64,000 nt of DNA from contig NZ_CP094326.1 in NCBI RefSeq assembly GCF_022760175.1, positions 3,088,804-3,152,803 on the forward strand. Reading direction: 5' to 3'. The translations under genes were made by a program, and so were the position numbers. This DNA is from Zhouia spongiae. GTDB taxonomy: Bacteria; Bacteroidota; Bacteroidia; Flavobacteriales; Flavobacteriaceae. This document shows positions 38,227 through 45,831 of this stretch, piece after piece; the stretch's first letter is position 1; each line of letters begins with the position of its first letter. The notes under the pieces are model-generated. The model was given only the letters and a program-made list of their open reading frames with translations, ran no database searches and was not told where the DNA came from.

Positions 38227-38724
38227 ATGAAAAAATTATTTTTTTTAGGATTATTATCAATCGGATTTGCATTAACGGCTAATGCTCAGGAAGTTTCTGA
38301 AAATGCCTTGGGACTTCGTTTGGGCGATAGTGATGGTTTTGGTGCAGAAATTTCTTATCAAAGAGCTATTGGAACTAACAGCAACCGTCTTGAATTTGAT
38401 CTGGGCTGGAGAGATAGCAATTATTGGGATGCTTTCAAGCTTACCGGTTTATACCAATGGGTAATGCCCATAGAGGGCAGGTTTAATTGGTATGTTGGCG
38501 CCGGTGGTGGTATCGGAAGCGTTGATTTTGATCATCCTGAAATCGATAACGACGACGACGGAGCATTTATTTTTGCTTCCGGCGATATTGGTATCGAGTA
38601 TAATTTTAATATCCCTTTATTAATATCACTGGATTTTAGACCAGAAGTTGGATTGGTAGGATATAATGGTTTTGACGATGATTTTGATTTTGATATCGCT
38701 CTAGGGATCAGGTATCAATTTTAA
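38227..38724 (+). CDS. Outer-membrane beta-barrel protein, function unknown
   Basis: 165 residues with a signal peptide (MKKLFFLGLLSIGFALTANA, then QEV) and eight predicted amphipathic strands such as RLEFDLGWRDSN and YQWVMPIEGRFNWYVGAGGGIGS. It ends with the aromatic terminus IALGIRYQF expected for BAM insertion. Asp-rich turns (DNDDDGA, DDDFDFD) may bind Ca2+. It is a small OmpX-like fold by appearance; no family name can be given. A strong terminator follows at 38746-38775. Divergent from the dehydrogenase gene. Confidence 0.78.
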   Translation: MKKLFFLGLLSIGFALTANAQEVSENALGLRLGDSDGFGAEISYQRAIGTNSNRLEFDLGWRDSNYWDAFKLTGLYQWVMPIEGRFNWYVGAGGGIGSVDFDHPEIDNDDDGAFIFASGDIGIEYNFNIPLLISLDFRPEVGLVGYNGFDDDFDFDIALGIRYQF

Positions 38725-38745
38725 TAAAAAAATAACACAATTACA

Positions 38746-38775
38746 GGCCTTCTTATGATAAAGAAGGCTTTTTTT
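38746..38775 (+). terminator. Intrinsic terminator of the beta-barrel gene
   Basis: GCCTTCTT-ATGATA-AAGAAGGC followed by seven T residues, 22 bases past the stop codon. Confidence 0.85.
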
Positions 38776-38818
38776 GTTAATGGTTTTTAAATAAACTTTT
38801 ATTAGTTACATTAAAGTT

Positions 38819-38826
38819 TAACTTTG
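38819..38826 (+). promoter_or_regulatory. -7 promoter box of the TlpA-like gene
   Basis: TAACTTTG fits TAnnTTTG and lies 25 bases before ATG 38852. The -33 region has CTTTT rather than TTG. Confidence 0.45.
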
Positions 38827-38851
38827 CACAAAGCTTAAAAAAAGAGATTTA

Positions 38852-39958
38852 ATGAAAAAATTGGCATTTTTGATTCTTGCTGTTGTTATAACAGCATGTA
38901 ATGGAGTTGAAAAAAATACGTATAACGTTACAGTTGATGCTGCATCGGTTAAAGACAGCACTAATGTGTATCTGCAAAAAGCGGAAGGTAATACGCCCCC
39001 GCAAATCATCGATACCCTTCAGGTTATAGATGGTAAGATTACATTTTCAGGCAAGGCTGAAACCCCTTCGGTACATGTTTTAGCCATAGAAGGTACCAGA
39101 GGAGCTATTCCTTTTATTGCTGAAGAGGGAAATATTAATATTATTGCCTACAAAGACAGCTTAAATGCTTCTGTCGTAAGCGGTACATCATCAAACGATG
39201 ATTTTACAAAATTCTTGCAAGGAACAAAGGAAATGGCTAAAAAGGTTGCCGTACTTCGTCAGGAATTCAATACTGCAAGACAGCAAAACGACACCATTTC
39301 TATGAAAACCCTGCAAGAGGCTTTTGCTGACATTCAGGAAGAAAACAAAGAGTACGAATTAAACTTTATCAAGGAGAACCCCAATTCTTTTATTTCATTA
39401 TTGGTAATGGAAAGGGTGTTGCAGTCAGGAGCCCATGGACCTGAGGTGTTATCTCCTATTTTTGACACATTTGCAGAAAACCTGAAGCAAATGGAACAAG
39501 GTCAAAAAATATCAGAAAAGTTAACCGAACTTAATAAACTAAGTGTTGGTGCGATAGCACCGGATTTTACGGCTCCTACTGTTGAGGGTGATTCATTAAC
39601 TTTAAGTAAAACCAAAGGTAAAGTTACCCTTATTGACTTCTGGGCCGCGTGGTGTAAGCCATGTAGAGCTGAAAACCCGAATGTGGTAGCATTATACAAT
39701 GATTATCATGATAAAGGATTGAATATTATCGGTGTTTCTTTAGACAGAAAAGAAGAAGACTGGATAAAGGCTATTGAAGATGACGGCCTGACATGGAATC
39801 ATGTATCCAATTTAAAGTTCTGGCAGGATCCTGTAGCGCAATTATACAATATCAGATCGATTCCCGCTACATACCTTATCGATGCCGAAGGCAAAATTAT
39901 CGCAAAAAACCTGAGAGGTGAAGCGCTAAGAACCAAGGTGGCAGAACTTTTAGATTAA
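38852..39958 (+). CDS. TlpA/DUF4369-type thiol-disulfide oxidoreductase lipoprotein
   Basis: Periplasmic thioredoxin-like lipoprotein, 368 residues. The signal ends in VVITAC. Residues ~25-120 are a DUF4369 beta domain (YNVTVDAASVKDSTNVYLQKAEGN, IDGKITFSGKAETPSVH). A helical linker runs ~120-225. A C-terminal TlpA domain follows with APDFTAPTVEGDSLTLSKTKGKVTLIDFWAAWCKPCRAENPNV (WCKPC redox site) and the cis-Pro SIPATYLIDAEGK. These proteins are common in Bacteroidota and probably reduce or rearrange envelope disulfides. Terminator at 39978-40003. Confidence 0.9.
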   Translation: MKKLAFLILAVVITACNGVEKNTYNVTVDAASVKDSTNVYLQKAEGNTPPQIIDTLQVIDGKITFSGKAETPSVHVLAIEGTRGAIPFIAEEGNINIIAYKDSLNASVVSGTSSNDDFTKFLQGTKEMAKKVAVLRQEFNTARQQNDTISMKTLQEAFADIQEENKEYELNFIKENPNSFISLLVMERVLQSGAHGPEVLSPIFDTFAENLKQMEQGQKISEKLTELNKLSVGAIAPDFTAPTVEGDSLTLSKTKGKVTLIDFWAAWCKPCRAENPNVVALYNDYHDKGLNIIGVSLDRKEEDWIKAIEDDGLTWNHVSNLKFWQDPVAQLYNIRSIPATYLIDAEGKIIAKNLRGEALRTKVAELLD

Positions 39959-39977
39959 GAACACATCATAAGATTGT

Positions 39978-40003
39978 AAAAACCGCCATAGAGCGGTTTT
40001 TTT
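39978..40003 (+). terminator. Intrinsic terminator of the TlpA-like gene
   Basis: AAAAACCGC-CATAGA-GCGGTTTTTTT, directly after the stop codon region. Confidence 0.85.
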
Positions 40004-40059
40004 ATTTTTCACTATTTCAGCAGCTTATAAAAAACATTCAAAATAATATTCTTTTTTAC

Positions 40060-40089
40060 TTGCACAGACTGAAAACTATAGTATATTTG
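40060..40089 (+). promoter_or_regulatory. tRNA-Tyr promoter
   Basis: TTG at 40060-40062, a 19-base spacer, then TATATTTG at 40082-40089: an exact Bacteroidota -33/-7 pair placed 40 bases before the tRNA. Confidence 0.75.
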
Positions 40090-40129
40090 CAACCGCTTTA
40101 CCACCGATAAGACAGGTATAGCAAAGGCT

Positions 40130-40212
40130 GGGGAGATACTCAAGCGGCCAACGAGGACAGACTGTAAATCTGTTGGTTTTTACCTTCGCAGGTTCGAATC
40201 CTGCTCTCCCCA
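40130..40212 (+). tRNA. tRNA-Tyr (GTA)
   Basis: 83 bases. The acceptor arms GGGGAGA (40130-40136) and TCTCCCC (40205-40211) pair fully, with discriminator A. The anticodon loop CTGTAAA has GTA as anticodon. A long variable arm places it with class II tRNAs, as expected for bacterial tRNA-Tyr. The T arm has GCAGGTTCGAATCCTGC. CCA is not encoded. It is alone, with its own promoter and terminator. Confidence 0.97.
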
Positions 40213-40215
40213 CAA

Positions 40216-40250
40216 AAAAAGACCACCTGAAAATTCGGGGTGGTCTTTTT
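40216..40250 (+). terminator. tRNA-Tyr terminator
   Basis: AAAAAGACCACC, a 12-base loop-side region, and GGTGGTCTTTTT form a 12-base stem with a T tail right after the tRNA. Confidence 0.88.
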
Positions 40251-40283
40251 ACTTTTTATATCTTTTGGATTTCATTTAGATCC

Positions 40284-40312
40284 TAAAAAAGGTCAGGTAC
40301 GCATACCTGACC
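40284..40312 (-). terminator. Terminator of the SIMPL-domain gene
   Basis: On the minus strand GGTCAGGTA-TGCG-TACCTGACC is followed by TTTTTT. It lies 42 bases past the stop of the SIMPL-domain gene. Confidence 0.8.
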
Positions 40313-40353
40313 CCAAATTTTCCGATAGTTACCGGAACTTTATATTTTTAATA

Positions 40354-41046
40354 TTATTTTAATTCAAACACCACACTCACATTAACTTTGATCTCCATTT
40401 CTCCAACAGAAATCGTTTGTCCTGGTCCACCGGCCGATTCGTTAAAATCCGTAGCTTTCATCCTGTAAACAGGCATTGGGGGCATTCCTACGGAAGTCTC
40501 ATTTATGTATATGGCTTTTCCTGTTTGCTGTCCCAGAGCCTCTGCATACTCCTTTGCTTTTTGTTTGGCATTAACAACAGCTTTTACCCTTGCTTCTGAT
40601 TTATACTGATCTATTTTTGAAGATTTAAACTCAACACCATCAATTCTGTTCACTCCGGAGTTTACCAGACCTTGTGACAACGCTTCATATTTGCGAAGAT
40701 CCTTCAGTAAAATTGATACCGACTGATTGGCTACGTACTTATATTCTTTGGTTTGGTAATCGTAGTTCTTTCTCAAATTCAGATATTCGGTTTTTACATC
40801 TTTTTCATCAATCTTCATTTTCTTTAAGAAAGAAAAAACTTCGTTGATGGCTTTGTCATTTTTTTGCTTTACTTCTGATGCCGAATTCCCTTCGTGTTCT
40901 ACTCTGACGTTAATCAAAACCTGATCCGGTGCAACAGTTACGACACCCTCGCCTGTTACGGATACTGAAGGAGAAATTTGTTTATTTTCCTGTGCTTGTA
41001 AACTCATTGTAGTCATAGCTACTAAAATTAATATTGCTTTTTTCAT
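40354..41046 (-). CDS. SIMPL (DUF541) domain protein, secreted
   Basis: 230 residues with a cleavable signal peptide (MKKAILILVAMTTMSLQA). The mature part follows the SIMPL pattern: SVSVTGEGVVTVAPDQVLINVRVEHEGNSASEVKQKNDKAINEV, LKKMKIDEKDVKTEYLNL and VNRIDGVEFKSS, then a KAVVNAKQKAKEYAEALGQQ helix. Relatives such as YggE affect oxidative stress responses and BP26 forms channel-like oligomers, but no biochemical role is established. Next on the same strand upstream is the rhomboid protease, 42 bases away; the pair could be one unit. Confidence 0.9.
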   Translation of the reverse strand: MKKAILILVAMTTMSLQAQENKQISPSVSVTGEGVVTVAPDQVLINVRVEHEGNSASEVKQKNDKAINEVFSFLKKMKIDEKDVKTEYLNLRKNYDYQTKEYKYVANQSVSILLKDLRKYEALSQGLVNSGVNRIDGVEFKSSKIDQYKSEARVKAVVNAKQKAKEYAEALGQQTGKAIYINETSVGMPPMPVYRMKATDFNESAGGPGQTISVGEMEIKVNVSVVFELK

Positions 41047-41088
41047 AGTTTAATATTTTTTCAGATCTATTACAACAGCCATGCCAAA

Positions 41089-41730
41089 CTATATTTTTTT
41101 TGTCTTTTCAAGGACAAAAAGAATTACAATGGGAGCTGCTAGAAGCACAACCATCAAGGTATCGGTAAATAATAAATTCGGATAAAAGATCAACGTTGCG
41201 GCATACCCGCCGACAGCTCCTCCAAAATGAGCCGTATGCCCTATATTCCCTACCCTGTTTCGCATTCCATAGATCGAATACAGCAAGTACAGGATTCCGA
41301 AAATATAAGCCGGGATCGGAATCGGAATAAACATGAGTCCCAGTCGCATGTCGGGCTGTAGCAAGATGGCCGCATACAAAACCCCGGTTACCGCACCACT
41401 GGCACCAACAGCGCTGTAATGATATTCATCTTTATGAAAAAACAGCGCCAATAAATTTCCGGCGATCAAACTGATAACATATACCAGTAAAAACTTTACT
41501 GACCCGAAGTATATAATGACTACCGGAGCAAAAAAATAAAGGGTGAACATATTGAAAAACAAATGGGTCCAGTCTACATGCAAAAATCCGGAAGTCAACA
41601 TGCGTATTTGTTCTCCCCTTCTGATACTTCCTACGTGAAATTTATATCGTTCGAAAAAAGAAAAGTCATTAAATCCTTTCATAGAAATAATGACATTGGC
41701 TGCTATAACAATAAGGGTAGCTAAATTCAT
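41089..41730 (-). CDS. Rhomboid family intramembrane serine protease
   Basis: Six-TM protease that cuts within membrane helices, 213 residues. The catalytic Ser is in GASGAVTG (Ser111) and His in GHTAHFGGAVGGY (His169). The oxyanion-hole H-x-x-x-N in HLFFNM lies at the start of TM2 (~56-60), and the conserved E/R loop region precedes it (RRGEQIRMLTSGFLHVDWTH). The length is the minimal rhomboid core with no added domains, so substrate choice is not evident. Confidence 0.93.
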   Translation of the reverse strand: MNLATLIVIAANVIISMKGFNDFSFFERYKFHVGSIRRGEQIRMLTSGFLHVDWTHLFFNMFTLYFFAPVVIIYFGSVKFLLVYVISLIAGNLLALFFHKDEYHYSAVGASGAVTGVLYAAILLQPDMRLGLMFIPIPIPAYIFGILYLLYSIYGMRNRVGNIGHTAHFGGAVGGYAATLIFYPNLLFTDTLMVVLLAAPIVILFVLEKTKKI

Positions 41731-41790
41731 TGTATTTGTAAAAGTTTAGACTCAAATATAATTATATTTGCTGAAGCAAAGAATCAATAA

Positions 41791-42684
41791 ATGCAGTTAC
41801 TGACATATCTTCTTGTTTACCCCTTACTATGGATGGTATCCAAGCTCCCTTTTTCTGTTTTTTACAGAGTCTCCGATTTTATGTATTTACTATTATACAG
41901 GCTTATCGGTTATCGAAAAAAGGTGGTCAGAAGTAATCTCAGGCTTGCTTTCCCGGAAAAACAGCCGGAAGAAATAAAGCAGATCGAAAAAAAATTCTAC
42001 CATCATTTATGTGATCTGTTTATGGAGATGATCAAGTCTCTTACCATTTCAAAAGAAGAGATGCAAAAGCGTTTCAGGTTTAAAAACATCGAAGTCTTAA
42101 GGGCTTTTGAAGAACAGAACAAAAGTGTAGTGCTTTTATGCGGACATTATGCGAGCTACGAATGGTTAATGTCCTTGGGGTATCAGATCAGGCATAACGG
42201 ATATGCGGTATATCAGCCTATTAACAACAAGTATTTTGATAAACTGGTAAAAAAAATCAGAACGAAGCACGGTGCCCACCTTATTTCCAGGTACGAAACC
42301 ACCAAAACCATTTTACAGAAATACAAAGCGGGCGAATTAGCTCTATACGGATTAGCCATTGACCAGTCGCCCATGCCAAGCAGAGCCAGGTACTGGAGAA
42401 AGTTCTTTGGCATTAAAGTACCGGTCTTTGTCGGCGCAGAAAAAATTGCAAAAAGCCTGAATAGTCCGGTAATCTTTATGGATATACAAAAAATAAAACG
42501 AGGCTATTACGAAACCTCGTTTACTGTAATCTCCGAACAGCCAAAGGGCTTACCCGATTATGAAATCACCGACAGGTTCACACAGATGCTGGAAGCTCAA
42601 ATAAGAAAAAAGCCGGAATATTACCTGTGGACACATAAAAGGTTCAAACACAAGGACAAAGCCCCTGAAGGAATCAAGGCTTGA
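41791..42684 (+). CDS. Lysophospholipid/lipid A acyltransferase family (LpxL/HtrB type)
   Basis: Membrane-bound acyltransferase of 297 residues that probably adds a secondary acyl chain to lipid A. One N-terminal TM region (LLTYLLVYPLLWMVSKLPF) is followed by GYRKKVVRSNLRLAFPEK, the HX4E catalytic box in LLCGHYASYEWLMS, and the conserved GLAIDQSP and RYWRKFFGIKVPVFVGAEKIAKSL block. WTHKRFKHK ends the family domain. Its last 11 bases overlap the end of the convergent exonuclease/phosphatase gene. A TATATTTG promoter box lies at 41763-41770. Confidence 0.9.
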   Translation: MQLLTYLLVYPLLWMVSKLPFSVFYRVSDFMYLLLYRLIGYRKKVVRSNLRLAFPEKQPEEIKQIEKKFYHHLCDLFMEMIKSLTISKEEMQKRFRFKNIEVLRAFEEQNKSVVLLCGHYASYEWLMSLGYQIRHNGYAVYQPINNKYFDKLVKKIRTKHGAHLISRYETTKTILQKYKAGELALYGLAIDQSPMPSRARYWRKFFGIKVPVFVGAEKIAKSLNSPVIFMDIQKIKRGYYETSFTVISEQPKGLPDYEITDRFTQMLEAQIRKKPEYYLWTHKRFKHKDKAPEGIKA

Positions 42685-43453
42685 AAACCAAAGTTACCAC
42701 CACAATACAGTGATCTGTCACATAATCATCGCAGACAATCTCATAATCCAGTACCGACCATTTTTCAGGTTGATTGAACAGTACATGATCTATACATACC
42801 CTGGGGTTTGTTGAAGAATAGGTTGGTTGATATGCTTCTTTTACCTCAGGCTTTTTAAAAACCCGGTATAGTCTTTTCATAGTTTCGCTTTCCGGAGTAG
42901 CATTTAAATCTCCTGTCAATATGGTAGGGAATTTTTCGTCTTTAAATTCATCAACCAATGCATCGGCTTGCATCAGTCTGTCAGTTTCATTTCTTAAATG
43001 ATCCAGATGTGTAGCCACAAATTGTATGGTATTCCCGTTTTTTGTCTGAAAACGCGCCACCTGAGCAGCCCTTGGTTCTGAATCGGCCTGATGCGGCAAT
43101 GCTATATTTTCGGTATAAATCAAGCTGTATTTGGATAATACGGCTTCACCATATTCTCCGCCGTCATAATACATGGCTCTTGCATAAAGAGGCATCATTT
43201 GTGTCCTGTAACCAAGTTCCAGCGGCAAATTATACTTCCTGGCACGATTTGTCTTAAAATCTACTTCCTGCATAGCGACCAGGTCAGGATCATATTTCTT
43301 GATGACTCCGGCTATCGCCTCCAGATTAAAGTCTCCTTTGGTAGTAGCTCCATGCAAAATATTAAAACTCATCACCTTTAAGGTGTCTGGTTTACTTTGG
43401 GCAGAAACGGTTATAACCGTAAGAAATAAAATAATACAAAATAAGTTTTTCAT
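42674..43453 (-). CDS. Secreted endonuclease/exonuclease/phosphatase-fold protein
   Basis: About 259 residues from ATG 43453, where a signal peptide (MKNLFCIILFLTVITVSA) begins; the frame extends 13 codons more without ATG logic. EEP-fold motifs: LKVMSFNILHG, DLVAMQEVDFKT (metal Glu), FVATHLDHLRN (His), ILTGDLNATPES (Asp/Asn) and a terminal DYVTDHCIVVVTL (Asp-His). Export suggests a phosphodiesterase or nuclease acting outside the cytoplasm; sphingomyelinase-like or nucleic-acid activity cannot be separated here. It overlaps the convergent acyltransferase gene end by 11 bases. Confidence 0.87.
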   Translation of the reverse strand: MKNLFCIILFLTVITVSAQSKPDTLKVMSFNILHGATTKGDFNLEAIAGVIKKYDPDLVAMQEVDFKTNRARKYNLPLELGYRTQMMPLYARAMYYDGGEYGEAVLSKYSLIYTENIALPHQADSEPRAAQVARFQTKNGNTIQFVATHLDHLRNETDRLMQADALVDEFKDEKFPTILTGDLNATPESETMKRLYRVFKKPEVKEAYQPTYSSTNPRVCIDHVLFNQPEKWSVLDYEIVCDDYVTDHCIVVVTLVFKP

Positions 43454-43571
43454 CTTCTTAAAAATTCTAAATATGTATATGCTAATATACAAATAGAGAT
43501 CAATAAGATAAATATTGAAACTAAAAAAATTACGATTAGTTTCGAATTAAAATGTATTTTGTAACATTTTG

Positions 43572-43668
43572 CTCGATCATCGAGATTTAATCCCGATCGC
43601 ATTACCAGGAGCCCCGACACTAGTCCCCGTGAAATTCCTTTGGGATTATTTCACGGGGACTAGTGTCG
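43572..43668. repeat. Dispersed mosaic repeat with a 21-base perfect hairpin
   Basis: CTCGAT-C-ATCGAG at 43572-43584, then ATTTAATCCCGATCGC... GGAGCCCCGACAC as in the other copies. Bases 43615-43635 (CGACACTAGTCCCCGTGAAA...) are exactly inverted at 43648-43668, leaving a 12-base loop TCCTTTGGGATT. It sits 3' of glmM. The rest of the spacer up to 43728 ends CCGGGGCAGTTAAC, resembling the end module of other copies. Confidence 0.7.
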
Positions 43669-43728
43669 AAATGCTTTATAGGTTTTTCTTTTAATGCCTG
43701 GTGTGCTTGTTCGTTCCGGGGCAGTTAA

Positions 43729-45111
43729 CTATACCAGTTCTTCTATCTGAGCCATGATCTTAGCTGCCAGGTTATCTGCTTCGTCTTGCGATTTAGCTTC
43801 GGTATATATCCTGATGATCGGCTCTGTATTCGATTTACGTAAATGCACCCAGTTTTCGGGAAAATCAATTTTAACACCATCTGCCGTCGATATATTTTCA
43901 GCTGCATACCTGTTTTCCATAGCCTTCAGAATAGCATCAACATCGATTTCAGGAGTAAGTTGAATTTTCTTTTTGCTCATAAAATACGAAGGATAACCAT
44001 CGCGCAGCTCCTTAACGGATACACCTGATTCCGCCAAATGAGTTAAAAACAGTGCAACTCCAACCAAAGCGTCACGACCGTAATGAATTTCAGGATAAAT
44101 AATACCGCCGTTTCCTTCACCCCCTATAACGGCATTGTTCTTTTTCATTAATTCAACAACATTCACCTCTCCTACTGCCGAAGCTTCATAGGTTCCTCCG
44201 TGTTTTTCAGTGATGTCTCTCAGCGCTCTGGAAGAACTCATATTAGATACCGTATTCCCTTTTGTTTTTCCTAAAACGTAGTCTGCACAGGCTACCAGAG
44301 TATATTCTTCGCCAAACATTTCACCATCGTTGCTTATAAAAGCCAGCCTGTCTACATCAGGATCAACCACAATACCGAAATCGGCCTGTTCTTTAACTAC
44401 CAGTTCGGAAATATCTGTAAGATGCTCCTTTAAAGGCTCAGGGTTATGAGGAAAATGACCTGTCGGATCACAATAAAGTTTGATAACTTCTACCCCCAGT
44501 TCCTCAAGTAATTTCGGAATTGCGATCCCTCCGGTAGAGTTTACCCCGTCTACCACAACTTTAAATTCGGCTGCCCTGATTTTCTCTGCATCGACCAGGG
44601 GAAGATTTAAAACCTCATCGATATGGATATCTATATATGCATCGTTTTTCAATACCCGCCCCAGATGATCCACTTCGGCAAATAAATAGTCATCGTTTTC
44701 AGCAATCTTTAATATCTCCGCTCCGTCTGCCCCGCTTAGGAACTCTCCTTTATGATTAAGCAGCTTTAATGCATTCCATTGTTTCGGATTATGGCTTGCA
44801 GTTAAAATAATACCTCCGTCTGCCTTTTCTATAGGAACGGCAACTTCTACCGTTGGCGTGGTACTCAACCCCAAATCAATTATATCAATGCCCAGACCGA
44901 CCAGGGTCGACGACACCAGGTTCTGGATCATTTCACCGGACAGGCGTGCGTCGCGCCCTATAACAACGGTTATTTTTTCTTTTCCTGCTTCTTTTTTTAA
45001 CCAGGTTCCGTAAGCTGCGGCAAATTTCACAGCATCAACCGGAGTTAAATTCTCTCCGATCTCTCCCCCTATGGTTCCTCTTATTCCTGAAATAGATTTT
45101 ATTAAAGTCAT
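43729..45111 (-). CDS. glmM: Phosphoglucosamine mutase
   Basis: Interconverts glucosamine-6-phosphate and glucosamine-1-phosphate for UDP-GlcNAc and cell-wall synthesis; cytosolic; 460 residues. The alpha-D-phosphohexomutase domains are visible: SISGIRGTIGGEIGENLTPVDAVKFAAAYG, the phosphoserine loop GGIILTASHNPKQWNALKLLN, metal site DPDVDRLAFISNDGE, sugar loop GGEGNGGIIYPEIHYGRDA and phosphate loop RKSNTEPIIRIYTEA. The phosphoserine context is TASHNP. A phosphomannomutase assignment is the main alternative, but GGEGNGG and GRDA favour GlmM. Confidence 0.9.
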   Translation of the reverse strand: MTLIKSISGIRGTIGGEIGENLTPVDAVKFAAAYGTWLKKEAGKEKITVVIGRDARLSGEMIQNLVSSTLVGLGIDIIDLGLSTTPTVEVAVPIEKADGGIILTASHNPKQWNALKLLNHKGEFLSGADGAEILKIAENDDYLFAEVDHLGRVLKNDAYIDIHIDEVLNLPLVDAEKIRAAEFKVVVDGVNSTGGIAIPKLLEELGVEVIKLYCDPTGHFPHNPEPLKEHLTDISELVVKEQADFGIVVDPDVDRLAFISNDGEMFGEEYTLVACADYVLGKTKGNTVSNMSSSRALRDITEKHGGTYEASAVGEVNVVELMKKNNAVIGGEGNGGIIYPEIHYGRDALVGVALFLTHLAESGVSVKELRDGYPSYFMSKKKIQLTPEIDVDAILKAMENRYAAENISTADGVKIDFPENWVHLRKSNTEPIIRIYTEAKSQDEADNLAAKIMAQIEELV

Positions 45112-45228
45112 TTAGTTTTCTTTTGATCTGATGACAAATTTGCAAATAATTTCAAACAAAAGTCAGCTTTACTACATTAAAAAAGTATAAAACAGTGATA
45201 AGCTTATGTGAATTTGTATTTTTAGAAA

Positions 45229-45831
45229 ATGAATTTTTTAGCACATATTTACTTATCAGGTAACGATCCGATGGTTACGGTTGGAAATTTTGTAGCCGAC
45301 AGTATCCGCGGAAAAAAATACCTGAAATACCCGAAATCATTTCAGAATGGGGTAATACTCCACCGGGCTATAGATACATTTACCGATGCTCATCCTACAG
45401 TCCGGTTAAGCACCAAGAAATTGCACAGTAATTACCATCACTACAGCAGCGTCATTGTAGATATCTTCTACGATCATTTCTTGGCTAAAAACTGGAGTCG
45501 TTATTGCGACACTCCCTTAGACGTATATATAGAAGCTTTTTACGATCTTCTCAGGGAACATTACGATATTCTACCTTTGAATATTAAAAAAATGATGCCG
45601 TACATGATTGCCGATAATTGGTTGCTTAATTATGCCCATATCGAAGGTATTTCGAGCGTGCTGAACGGAATGAACAGACGTACAAACAACAGGTCTAAAA
45701 TGAACTATGCCGTAAATGAACTTGAAGAATACTATGACGATTTTCAAAATGAATTTTTCAGCTTTTTTGATGAGCTCATTCTTTTTTCTGATCAAAAACT
45801 AAAAGAATTACAAAACGAAACTAATCCCTAA
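45229..45831 (+). CDS. acpH: Acyl carrier protein phosphodiesterase (AcpH/DUF479)
   Basis: 200 residues matching the AcpH family, which removes phosphopantetheine from acyl carrier protein. MNFLAHIYLSGNDPMVTVGNFVADSIRGK is the conserved start with the HD-like His and Asp residues. NGVILHRAIDTFTDAHP and the VIVDIFYDHFLAKNW block follow. The length is close to E. coli AcpH (193). The TAA stop overlaps the ATG of ggt by one base, indicating coupled translation. The two functions are not obviously linked. Confidence 0.9.
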   Translation: MNFLAHIYLSGNDPMVTVGNFVADSIRGKKYLKYPKSFQNGVILHRAIDTFTDAHPTVRLSTKKLHSNYHHYSSVIVDIFYDHFLAKNWSRYCDTPLDVYIEAFYDLLREHYDILPLNIKKMMPYMIADNWLLNYAHIEGISSVLNGMNRRTNNRSKMNYAVNELEEYYDDFQNEFFSFFDELILFSDQKLKELQNETNP

